From a bacterium (GTDB taxonomy: Bacteria; Verrucomicrobiota; Kiritimatiellia; UBA8416): DNA of 6,159 nucleotides. Location of the stretch: the NCBI GenBank assembly GCA_020048935.1, contig JAIFLS010000112.1, positions 1 through 6,159 on the forward strand, read 5' to 3'. The notes under the pieces are model-generated. The model saw only the letters and a list, made by a program, of their open reading frames with translations, had not been told where the DNA came from and did not search any database. Of this stretch, positions 1-5,868 are shown piece after piece. The stretch's first letter is position 1. Every line of letters begins with the position of its first letter. Position numbers and translations under genes: made by a program.

Positions 1-29
1 TTCAACACCACCTTGATAAATTCGCTCAT
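1..29 (-). CDS. 5' end of an unidentified gene (partial, runs off left edge)
   Basis: Only nine full codons are visible, reading MSEFIKVVL on the minus strand from an ATG at 29. A purine-rich AAGGGG (35-40) lies 5 nt upstream and makes a fair ribosome binding site. The next upstream ATG (34) stops at once, so 29 is the sensible start. The gene lies 354 nt beyond the omptin stop, past a hairpin with a U-rich tail, and a candidate promoter sits at 86-114, so it is probably a separate transcription unit. The product cannot be named from nine residues. Confidence 0.5.
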
Positions 30-85
30 CACATCCCCTTCATTCGTTCCCATTCCAAACATCGACCCAGAACAGATAATGTGAA

Positions 86-114
86 AAGCTAGCGCACCCG
101 GCACCATTCGTCAA
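86..114 (-). promoter_or_regulatory. Candidate sigma70-type promoter for the left-edge gene
   Basis: On the minus strand TTGACG (109-114) matches five of six bases of a -35 box. After a 17-nt spacer comes TAGCTT (86-91), a poor -10 with three of six matches. Initiation would give a leader of about 50 nt ending at the AAGGGG before the ATG at 29. Its place just after the omptin hairpin and before a new start codon supports it; the weak -10 argues against it. Confidence 0.3.
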
Positions 115-125
115 CACCGCTGCGC

Positions 126-378
126 TTAAAACAAACAATTCTCATTTGGCCTCGAACAGCCTAAAGGGCGTGTTGATTTATTCCACAAGCGACACGGGAG
201 GGACGCCGTCCTCGGCGTCCGTTGCGCGTGAGAAGGTGAATGGCGAAGCCTTTCTTGAAAAGAAGCGTGTTAGACGGGCGTTCGGACAGCGAGACGCTGT
301 CCCTCCCGTTGTGTATCCAAATAAATCAACACGCCCTTTAGCCTGCTCCCGGCACCGTTATGGCCAAAACGAGAATTG
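126..378 (-). terminator. Probable omptin terminator hairpin, interrupted by a MITE-like insertion
   Basis: Beginning 5 nt after the omptin stop, the minus strand reads CAATTCTCGTTTTGGCC (378-362). Its near-perfect reverse complement GGCCAAATGAGAATTG lies at 151-136 and runs straight into TTTGTTTTAA (135-126). A long stem followed by a U-rich tail is what a factor-independent terminator looks like. The arms are separated by the 181-bp inverted-repeat element at 161-341. Inside the arms, GAGCAG (348-343) pairs with CTGTTC (159-154) with one G-U, so the element sits near the apex of the original hairpin. The outer stem and U tract are intact, so termination may survive. Alternatively the outer arms may be part of a longer mobile element. 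Confidence 0.45.
161..341. mobile_element. 181-bp MITE-like element with long terminal inverted repeats
   Basis: Positions 161-182 and 320-341 are perfect 22-bp inverted repeats; the end sequence starts CTAAAGGGCGTGTTGATTTA. Inside lie two perfect hairpins: 201-220 (arms GGACGCCG and CGGCGTCC, loop TCCT) and 284-302 (arms GGACAGCG and CGCTGTCC, loop AGA). Just outside these, CGGGAGGGAC (195-204) is the reverse complement of 299-308. No protein is encoded. The terminal CTA and TAG would fit a TA target duplication at 162-163 and 339-340, as with IS630/Tc1-type MITEs, but no longer direct repeat is visible in the flanks. The pattern is that of a non-autonomous element; a structured RNA or a large REP-type palindrome is the alternative. 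Confidence 0.5.
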
Positions 379-383
379 CCGGC

Positions 384-1325
384 TTACAGCAGCCAGCCGA
401 GGGCGAGTGTGGCCGACATGGCGGTATTCTCGACACCGGCCGCATCCGGATTGAAGAATGTATCACCAAACTCGTCGCGGATGAACATGTCGCCGCGCGC
501 CTCCGGAATGGCGTGCCCGTCTACAGCAAAGGTCATGAACAACGAATCGCTGAAGAGATACGCCAGCTCGCCACCGAAGCCGATGTAATCGATGTTCCCG
601 AAGGTCTCGACAAAGTACAGGTCGCGCAGGATGTGATGATCCCTGTCCTCGGCCTGTACCAGCGGGCTGAAGATGCCGTAGAACGAGCCCCAGGCACGTC
701 CGAAGGCGACCCGCATGCCGATCCCCGCATACGGCACATCAAAGATCTGCTCATAGTCGACACCATTGATACCGCCGGTACTGCCACGACTATCGCGCCA
801 GCCATCGACGGAATAGATGTAGGTCCGCCCGTACTCGCTCCAGTCCCAGAAAAGTTGCTTGTACCCTAGGATCCCGTAGTACTCGACGCTCCCGCCACGA
901 TAAAAAGTGTAGGTGCCGTTGACGTCCAAGACATACGCCGAGTTGATCTCCACGTCGCCGTCGGAAAAATGCGTCCAGTCCTCACCTTCAATAAGCCAGT
1001 CGTAATCCTCCATGGAGCCGTTGCCCTCGGTGATCCCGACCCATAAGGCAGCATTCAACTGCAGGGAGTCTCCGATCGCCGCGGTGACAGAGCCACCGGC
1101 CAGAGCCAGGCCGGAAATGTCCCAGATCAACTCGCTGAGCTGGTGGCTGCCCTCGAAGACCAGCTCACGGGCCTCGCCGGACTGAATCATCACTCCGCCC
1201 CGAAGCGCCACCGTATAATCTTTACCCTCGGCAACCCTCATTGCCGGGCCGACCTGCGCCTGCATCCCGTAGACACCTGTGCACACGACCATCGCCGCCG
1301 CCACCACCATTGCCGCCTGTTTCAT
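384..1325 (-). CDS. Omptin-family outer-membrane protease
   Basis: A 313-residue member of the OmpT/Pla/PgtE family: ten-stranded beta-barrel proteases of the outer membrane that cut surface or extracellular peptides, classically next to basic residues. The start is the ATG at 1325, 9 nt after a strong AAGGAGG; an in-frame upstream start at 1400 lacks this. Residues 1-20 or so form a signal peptide (MKQAA followed by an Ala/Val-rich core), leaving about 290 residues, close to mature OmpT. Family landmarks align in order: SELIWD near 64-69, the catalytic pair in MEDYDWL (D107, D109; OmpT D83, D85), a WT...D...N.A..LD stretch at 117-134, GWRD at 175-178, and the second dyad in EDRDHH (D229, H231; OmpT D210, H212). 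All four catalytic residues are present. The chain ends ALGWLL rather than in the usual terminal Phe. The first upstream gene is a response regulator. Substrate is unknown. Confidence 0.9.
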   Translation of the reverse strand: MKQAAMVVAAAMVVCTGVYGMQAQVGPAMRVAEGKDYTVALRGGVMIQSGEARELVFEGSHQLSELIWDISGLALAGGSVTAAIGDSLQLNAALWVGITEGNGSMEDYDWLIEGEDWTHFSDGDVEINSAYVLDVNGTYTFYRGGSVEYYGILGYKQLFWDWSEYGRTYIYSVDGWRDSRGSTGGINGVDYEQIFDVPYAGIGMRVAFGRAWGSFYGIFSPLVQAEDRDHHILRDLYFVETFGNIDYIGFGGELAYLFSDSLFMTFAVDGHAIPEARGDMFIRDEFGDTFFNPDAAGVENTAMSATLALGWLL

Positions 1326-1334
1326 CCTGCTTCG

Positions 1335-1341
1335 CCTCCTT
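1335..1341 (-). promoter_or_regulatory. Ribosome binding site that fixes the omptin start
   Basis: On the minus strand this reads AAGGAGG, a near-perfect Shine-Dalgarno sequence, 9 nt before the ATG at 1325. It decides for that start, which is also where the signal peptide begins. Confidence 0.85.
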
Positions 1342-1348
1342 TTGCCGC

Positions 1349-1430
1349 CCACCGGTCTTGCACCGATGGAGGCTAACGTTGAGTGGGGACATCCCCCCAA
1401 CTTCCTTCACCACCGGCACAAGGCCGGCGG
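1349..1430. repeat. 82-nt near-palindrome made of two inverted hairpin repeats (BIME-like) in the omptin leader
   Basis: Two 21-nt hairpins lie in opposite orientation. At 1349-1369 on the plus strand the arms are CCACCGGT and ACCGATGG around loop CTTGC. At 1410-1430 on the minus strand they are CCGCCGGC and GCCGGTGG around loop CTTGT. Between them, centred within about 1 nt of the symmetry axis, is GGGG-ACAT-CCCC (1385-1396). The unit resembles the REP/BIME elements of other bacteria. It fills most of the 124-nt gap between the response-regulator stop and the omptin ribosome binding site, so it would lie in the omptin mRNA leader if transcription reads through. Neither hairpin has a U tract after it, so a simple terminator is unlikely. 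Confidence 0.6.
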
Positions 1431-1449
1431 GATCGAGAAAATAACAGCG

Positions 1450-2133
1450 TCACACCTGCTGCATCTGCCGCACCCAGGCCTTGGCATTCGCCACGAGGGC
1501 CGTCGCCGATCCGAGGTTCAGCTTGTACTTGATATTGGCCCGATGCGTCTCCACCGTCTTGATGCTGATTCCCAGTGTATCCGCGATATGGTTACGGTCA
1601 AGACCCTCGCCAATCGCCTGGAAGACCCCAAGTTCACGCGTACTAAGACGTCCGGGGATCGTAGCCAGATCCACCAGGCCTTCCGTACTGCTGATATCAT
1701 CAAGCGATGCACGGATGGCATCGCTGACATAAAGATCGCCGCGCATGACGGCATGGATGGCTTCCAGGATCGTACGCGACGCTTCCTGCTTCATGACGTA
1801 GCCGCGCGCCCCCGCCCGCACAGCTCGCTCCGCATAAAGCGTCTCATCATGCATCGAGAGGACCAGCACGCAGGCTAACGGGTCGCGCTCGCAAAGCATC
1901 TTGGTCAGCTCGATGCCGTTGATTCCCTCAAGAAACACATCCACCAGGATCAGGTCCGGATGCTGTGCGTCCACCACCACGAGCGCTTCATCCGCGCTGC
2001 CGGCCTCGCCGCACACCTGCAACGCCGGATCCTGCTCGATCATCTGCTTCAAGCCGTCCCGCACGATCGGATGATCATCGACCAGCACGATCCGCTGCAG
2101 AGCCTTGGTCGTATCCATCTCGATTTCACTCAT
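1450..2133 (-). CDS. NarL/FixJ-family (LuxR-type HTH) response regulator
   Basis: A 227-residue DNA-binding response regulator. The receiver domain spans about residues 13-130: acidic pair D19-D20, phosphoacceptor D65 in LILVDVF, S93 as the switch Ser/Thr, and K115 in YVMK. The C-terminal LuxR-type helix-turn-helix spans about 163-210 (LSTRELGVFQAIGEGL, then ISIKTVETHRANI). All key residues are intact. The start is taken at the ATG at 2133, 8 nt after AAGGAG; an in-frame GTG at 2142 overlaps that site and is unlikely. The gene begins 19 nt after the histidine kinase stop, so the two are almost surely cotranscribed partners. The kinase would phosphorylate D65 and the HTH would then bind promoters, possibly of the omptin that follows. 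That target is inferred from position only. Confidence 0.93.
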   Translation of the reverse strand: MSEIEMDTTKALQRIVLVDDHPIVRDGLKQMIEQDPALQVCGEAGSADEALVVVDAQHPDLILVDVFLEGINGIELTKMLCERDPLACVLVLSMHDETLYAERAVRAGARGYVMKQEASRTILEAIHAVMRGDLYVSDAIRASLDDISSTEGLVDLATIPGRLSTRELGVFQAIGEGLDRNHIADTLGISIKTVETHRANIKYKLNLGSATALVANAKAWVRQMQQV

Positions 2134-2141
2134 TTGCCTCA

Positions 2142-2147
2142 CTCCTT
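2142..2147 (-). promoter_or_regulatory. Ribosome binding site that fixes the response-regulator start
   Basis: AAGGAG on the minus strand ends 8 nt before the ATG at 2133, inside the 19-nt gap after the kinase stop. It overlaps the last base of the competing in-frame GTG (2140-2142), which argues against that GTG as the start. Confidence 0.75.
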
Positions 2148-2152
2148 ACCCC

Positions 2153-3862
2153 CTACAGCGGGGCACCGTTTTCCAACTCGGTCGCCGGGTCAAACCGGCA
2201 CTCGATCCGGGTGCCGCCGCCGTTCTTTGACACCACCGACAAGCTTCCCCCTGCCAGAGCCGCACGGTAGCGCATGATCTTGAGCCCCATTCCCGCATGC
2301 TCGCGCTTTTCGGGGATCCCGCTGCCATTGTCCTCGACCGTCAAGATGCCAAATCCATCCTGGACATCAAGCGAAATCTGCACACGCGTAACCCCGCGGG
2401 CATGCTTGACCGCATTACCGAGTGCCTCCTGCACGATCCGGTAGAGGTTCGTCGCCATCGCATTATCCGCGATGCGGCATGACTCCTCGTCCACACACTC
2501 GAATACACAATCGATCCCATGCAACTGCGCGGTCTCGCGCGCCAGCCGTGCAACCGCCACAACGAGCCCCTTGTCCATCACATCCACCGGCAGCAGTCCC
2601 CGGACGATCCGCTTCATGTCGGCGATCAGGGCCTCGACCTGGTCACCGATCCGCCCGGCTGCCTCGGCATCCGGGGACGCCCTCGACTGCAGCCGCGACG
2701 CCAGCGCCCGGCTCAGGAAGGCGATACCGACCATCTGCTGCCCGATCGAGTCGTGCAGGTCACGGCCGATGCGCGCCCGTTCATTGCCGCTGATATGGAG
2801 CATATCGTTGGCCATCGATGTCCGCTCGGCAATTTCCCGCTGCAACGCCGCATTCGCCTCGGCAAGCTGCCCGGTACGTTCCTCGACTCGCTGCTCGAGC
2901 TCATCGCGCGCCCGCTGCAACGCCCGTGTCTTGATCGAGACCTCCACCTTCAGGGTGGCATTCCACATCAGCACGACCCCCAGCACCACCGCGACCAGCA
3001 GCAGGACACCCCCCGCCGTGTACCAGAAGTTGCGGCTCTGGTAGAACGGTTGCACGTCGAACACGATCCATCGGTCATAGATGCGGCGACGCTCATCCCG
3101 TGTAATCTGCGCCAGCGCCTTGTTCAGGATCGAATTCAGGATCGGCCGGTCGCTGCGCGATGCGAACCGGAACTCGTAAAGCGAGCCTAGCGTTGCAGCC
3201 AGGCGCAGATTGGTCAATCCCTCCTGCTCGATATGGTATGATGCCGACGCCAGATCGGTGACCATCAGGTCGATTTCCCCCAGGGCCGCCTTGATCAGGC
3301 CGAAGCGGTCGCTCTCCACCGGCACCAGGTTGTAGGCATCGCCGCCATGCTCCTGCATGAAGGCCTCGATGCCGTAACCCCGCCCGACGCCCATCTTCAG
3401 CCGCGGCATGATCTCGGGTGAGAAGCTGTCCTTGATCGCCGCCCTGATCACCACAATCACGGGGATCCGCATGTACGGCTCCGTGAAAAGCCAGGCCTCC
3501 GACCGCCGGTCGGACTTCACCAGCACGGGGTGGATATCGATCTCGCCACGGGATTCGGCTTCCAGCGTCTGTTCCCACGATTGCGTATAAAGGCGCAGGA
3601 ACCGGACTCCCAGCTTGCGCTCGACCAGCATGAGGAAGTCATCGATCAACCCCTTGTAGATCTGCTGGTCCTCCACGGACTGATCCGGTTTCCAACGCGG
3701 ATCCGTCGCCACCACCAGACGCTGGTCGTTGGCGTCCAGCCAGTAGCGCTCCTCCGGCGTCAGGAAATCCCGGTGGCGGCCCGCAAGCCCGCTCCAGAGG
3801 CTGTAAGCCGACGCCAGCAGAACCAGCACGACAAACGCCTGAATCAAGATCCGTCTTATCAT
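2153..3862 (-). CDS. Membrane sensor histidine kinase: periplasmic SBP_bac_3 sensor plus HisKA_3 kinase core
   Basis: A 569-residue two-component sensor. Order: N-terminal membrane anchor (about 5-24); periplasmic solute-binding-protein family 3 domain (about 48-268); second membrane helix (about 280-300); coiled coil (about 308-355, rich in RDELEQRVEERT-type heptads); HisKA_3 dimerisation domain with phospho-His H370 in GRDLHDSIGQQ; and a HATPase domain with N box (EALGNAVKHA, N483), DNGSG (511-515) and GMGL (524-527). The sensor keeps the family's ligand-holding residues: R120 before LFTEPY and D203 in LMVTDLAS, which in amino-acid-binding proteins contact the carboxylate and amino groups. 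An amino acid or related ligand is therefore plausible. The ATG at 3862 is preferred because the anchor starts there; an in-frame TTG at 3898 would overlap the PHP gene by 11 nt. Partner: the response regulator 19 nt downstream. Confidence 0.92.
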   Translation of the reverse strand: MIRRILIQAFVVLVLLASAYSLWSGLAGRHRDFLTPEERYWLDANDQRLVVATDPRWKPDQSVEDQQIYKGLIDDFLMLVERKLGVRFLRLYTQSWEQTLEAESRGEIDIHPVLVKSDRRSEAWLFTEPYMRIPVIVVIRAAIKDSFSPEIMPRLKMGVGRGYGIEAFMQEHGGDAYNLVPVESDRFGLIKAALGEIDLMVTDLASASYHIEQEGLTNLRLAATLGSLYEFRFASRSDRPILNSILNKALAQITRDERRRIYDRWIVFDVQPFYQSRNFWYTAGGVLLLVAVVLGVVLMWNATLKVEVSIKTRALQRARDELEQRVEERTGQLAEANAALQREIAERTSMANDMLHISGNERARIGRDLHDSIGQQMVGIAFLSRALASRLQSRASPDAEAAGRIGDQVEALIADMKRIVRGLLPVDVMDKGLVVAVARLARETAQLHGIDCVFECVDEESCRIADNAMATNLYRIVQEALGNAVKHARGVTRVQISLDVQDGFGILTVEDNGSGIPEKREHAGMGLKIMRYRAALAGGSLSVVSKNGGGTRIECRFDPATELENGAPL

Positions 3863-3887
3863 CTCGCTTGCCACTTTCCGGCGCGGG

Positions 3888-4733
3888 CTAGAACACAAGC
3901 CCCGTCCGCCGCCCTAGTTCAACCAATACCTGATCCTCGACCCGGACATTCCCGAAGCCGCGTCCGATCCGGATAGCCGGGTTCATCGAGCCATGGAAAT
4001 CGGACCCTCCCGTCAAGACCAGATCGCGCTCCCTGGCCAGCGTGGTGTACAACTGCCGCAGGGCGAACGGGTGTTCCGGATAAAACACCTCGATTCCCGA
4101 CAGTCCGGCCGCCACCAGCGAGTCGAGCATCGCACGCAGCGCACCGGTTGAGAGTTTAAGTGTAAAGGGATGCGCCAGCACAGCCGCGCCGCCAGCCGAC
4201 ACGATCGCCGATACCGACTCGACCGGTCCGAGCCGGTATCGGTCATGATAGGCAGGCCTGCCCTTGCCCAGCCACTGGTCGAACGCCTCGCGAAAATCCT
4301 GGACATACCCCCGCGCCACCAACGCCTGCGCGATGTGCGGACGCCCGGCAACACCCTCCCCCGCCACCGCCGCCAGTTCCCCGGCACCCACGGGCATCCC
4401 CAGCCCCGCCAGCGTTGCCAGTATCCGCGTATTGCGATCCCGCCGCCCCTCGCGTATGCGCGCCAGATCCGCCATGAACCCCGCGTCCGGAATCCCCGCG
4501 AAATACCCCAGCACATGCATCGTCCCCGGCCCGAAGTCGGCGCTGATCTCGACACCGGCAATCCCGCGCAGCCCAAGACGCCCGCAGGCGGCAATGAACC
4601 GGGCCGTGCCCTCCATGGTGTCGTGATCGGTCAGCGCGACCGCGGTCAGGGCGTTCTCCGCGGCCAGCGCCGCCAGAGCCTCAGGCGAGAGGCTGCCGTC
4701 GGAAAGGTCAGAGTGCGTGTGCAGATCAATCAT
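3888..4733 (-). CDS. PHP-domain phosphoesterase (YciV/TrpH-like, nucleoside 3',5'-bisphosphate phosphatase or RNase AM type)
   Basis: A 281-residue PHP-family metal-dependent phosphoesterase with a complete set of motifs: HTHSDLSDG (H5, H7, D12), TDHD (36-39), GVEIS (E62), MHVLGY (H73), GRPHIAQAL (H133), LAHPF (H188) and GGSDFHG (D245, H247). These residues bind three metal ions in the family. Length and motif order match E. coli YciV/RNase AM, reported to hydrolyse 3',5'-nucleotides and to trim RNA 5' ends, rather than histidinol phosphatase or the DNA polymerase PHP domain. Likely a cytosolic nucleotide/RNA enzyme; the exact substrate cannot be read from the sequence. The ATG at 4733 lies 7 nt after the QueD stop with a G-rich stretch before it, and the kinase begins 25 nt after its stop, so it is the middle gene of the run. 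Confidence 0.88.
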   Translation of the reverse strand: MIDLHTHSDLSDGSLSPEALAALAAENALTAVALTDHDTMEGTARFIAACGRLGLRGIAGVEISADFGPGTMHVLGYFAGIPDAGFMADLARIREGRRDRNTRILATLAGLGMPVGAGELAAVAGEGVAGRPHIAQALVARGYVQDFREAFDQWLGKGRPAYHDRYRLGPVESVSAIVSAGGAAVLAHPFTLKLSTGALRAMLDSLVAAGLSGIEVFYPEHPFALRQLYTTLARERDLVLTGGSDFHGSMNPAIRIGRGFGNVRVEDQVLVELGRRTGLVF

Positions 4734-4740
4734 GCGCCCC

Positions 4741-5109
4741 CTATTCCCAGTAGCTCGCCTGAGAGCCGGGCGTCTCGTGCACCGTCACCCGCGAGATCCG
4801 GTAGCGCGGCGTATTGACCGACGCCGAAAGCCGCTGGTGCAGATACCGGGCGATCCGTTCGCTGGTCGGGTTCTCGACCGAGAAATGCACATGGGTATTC
4901 AGGTCGCTGTGGTCCAGCTCCGCCACCACCTCTCGCACCGAGGCCTTCAGCACCTTGAAATCCACCAGCAGCCCCAGCTCGTCGAGCTCGTCGCCGCGGA
5001 CATAGACCTCCACGTCCCAGTTGTGACCGTGGTGTACCACGCAGGCACCGGGGTACGCCACCAGGTGATGCGCGGCGGAAAACTGTGCCTTGACACTGAT
5101 CTCGAACAT
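4741..5109 (-). CDS. queD: 6-carboxy-5,6,7,8-tetrahydropterin synthase QueD / PTPS family
   Basis: A 122-residue T-fold enzyme that in bacteria usually converts 7,8-dihydroneopterin triphosphate to 6-carboxytetrahydropterin, an early step to queuosine and other 7-deazaguanines. Visible motifs: FSAAHHL (zinc ligand H14), CVVHHGHNW with the CxxxHGH signature (catalytic C23, zinc ligands H27 and H29), LLVDFKVLK (D50), ELDHSDLN (catalytic D66, H67), NPTSERIARYL (80-90) and VHETP (E112). Nothing essential is missing and the length is normal. It begins 20 nt after the IMP cyclohydrolase stop and ends 7 nt before the PHP gene. A true 6-pyruvoyltetrahydropterin synthase role cannot be ruled out. No queC, queE or queF is in the window. 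The ribosome binding site is a run of nine G residues. Confidence 0.9.
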   Translation of the reverse strand: MFEISVKAQFSAAHHLVAYPGACVVHHGHNWDVEVYVRGDELDELGLLVDFKVLKASVREVVAELDHSDLNTHVHFSVENPTSERIARYLHQRLSASVNTPRYRISRVTVHETPGSQASYWE

Positions 5110-5114
5110 ACCAT

Positions 5115-5123
5115 CCCCCCCCC
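5115..5123 (-). promoter_or_regulatory. G9 homopolymer acting as the queD ribosome binding site
   Basis: On the minus strand nine consecutive G residues end 5 nt before the queD ATG at 5109 and provide the only purine-rich Shine-Dalgarno-like sequence in the 20-nt gap after the upstream stop. Homopolymer runs of this length can slip in replication, which here would alter the strength or spacing of the site. Confidence 0.5.
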
Positions 5124-5129
5124 TATTGA

Positions 5130-5813
5130 CTAGACAACCTGGTAGCAGCTTTCAACATCGGACGAAACGCGGTCGGCGAAATAAGCGGCGATCGCCGTAT
5201 CATACGCTGCCGTGTGCGCGAAGGCCTTCTTCATCAGCGCCAGGCGCTGCGACAGCGGCATCGAGCCGCCGTTGGCACGCAGGACGTCGATGATGTCCGC
5301 GTAGTCCGCCGGATCGGTCACGGACGCCGTCCGCAGGTAGTTCTTGGCCGCCGCCCGGATCATGCAGGGACCGCCGATATCGATATTCGTGCGTGCATCC
5401 TCCGGCGTCACCCCCGTCTTGGCGACGGTTTGCGCGAACGGGTAGAGGTTCACCACAACCATATCTATCGGTACCGCACCCGCGCGCTCCAGGTCCTTGA
5501 CGTGCGCCGCGTTGTAGGTTTCGCTCAGGAGCCCGAGATAGATCTTGAAGTCCAGCGTCTTGACCAGGCCGCCCTGCATCTCCGGCTGCCCCGTGTAATC
5601 GGAAACCGATGTCAGGTTCCGCGACGCGCGTGCGGGGCCCAGCAGCGACCGGATCGCCTCGAACGTCCCGCCGGTGGAATAGATCATCACCTCCGGGTTC
5701 ACATCCAGCAGCCCTGCCACCAGCCTGTCCAGCCCCGTCTTGTCCGAGACACTCGCCAGCACCCGCTGGATCATTACTGCCCCATCGATACGCTCCACCC
5801 TGTTCAATGCCAT
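5130..5813 (-). CDS. purH: Stand-alone IMP cyclohydrolase (PurH N-terminal domain only)
   Basis: A 227-residue protein covering just the IMP cyclohydrolase half of PurH, which closes FAICAR to IMP in the last step of purine synthesis. Motifs: SVSDKTGL (21-28), STGGT (46-50), VSDYTGQPEM (70-79), VKTLDFKIYLGLL (84-96), VVNLYPF (120-126), NIDIGGPCMIRAAAKN (143-158) and AFAHTAAYDTAIAAYF (197-212). The catalytic residues known from ATIC are present: K85, Y124, D145 and K157. Normal PurH has about 520 residues; here the chain stops 15 residues after the domain and queD follows, so the AICAR transformylase half is absent from this locus. The usual HPKIHGG motif reads DFKIYLG, a marked divergence. 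Start: ATG 5813 is used; an internal ATG at 5774 is also possible, since both give a plausible N terminus. It is the first gene of the run. Confidence 0.88.
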   Translation of the reverse strand: MALNRVERIDGAVMIQRVLASVSDKTGLDRLVAGLLDVNPEVMIYSTGGTFEAIRSLLGPARASRNLTSVSDYTGQPEMQGGLVKTLDFKIYLGLLSETYNAAHVKDLERAGAVPIDMVVVNLYPFAQTVAKTGVTPEDARTNIDIGGPCMIRAAAKNYLRTASVTDPADYADIIDVLRANGGSMPLSQRLALMKKAFAHTAAYDTAIAAYFADRVSSDVESCYQVV

Positions 5814-5839
5814 ATCCTGCCGCCTTTCGTCCGCTATTG

Positions 5840-5868
5840 CATATAACTCAATTCATTTCAACGCCCAA
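5840..5868 (-). promoter_or_regulatory. Weak candidate promoter for the purH-led operon
   Basis: On the minus strand TTGGGC (5863-5868) is followed after 17 nt by TATATG (5840-5845), with an A/T-rich stretch between. The start point would fall about 20 nt upstream of the purH ATG. The -35 half is itself a unit of the TTGGNNG repeat, so the match may be chance. No other convincing promoter is seen between 5814 and 6159. Confidence 0.25.

Noticed and set aside
360..869. 169-codon plus-strand frame
   Set aside because: It lies opposite the omptin gene, whose family motifs and signal peptide are clear; the plus-strand peptide shows no family features.
384..1325. Lipoprotein signal in the omptin because of Cys15
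   Set aside because: The residues before it (MVV) do not fit a lipobox, which needs a small residue before the Cys.
1410..1430. Hairpin after the response regulator as a factor-independent terminator
   Set aside because: The stem is good but is followed on the minus strand by GTGAAGG rather than a U tract; the same hairpin recurs elsewhere as a repeat.
1279..1878. 199-codon plus-strand frame
   Set aside because: Antisense to the response regulator and the omptin leader; a GC-driven shadow with no ribosome binding site or motif.
2519..3190. 223-codon plus-strand frame and others opposite the kinase
   Set aside because: The kinase has every H, N and G box intact on the minus strand, so these are complements.
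3863..3898. TTG start at 3898 for the histidine kinase
   Set aside because: It would add a polar stretch before the membrane anchor and overlap the PHP gene; ATG 3862 begins the anchor directly.
5214..5846. 210-codon plus-strand frame
   Set aside because: Antisense to the IMP cyclohydrolase, whose catalytic motifs are unmistakable.
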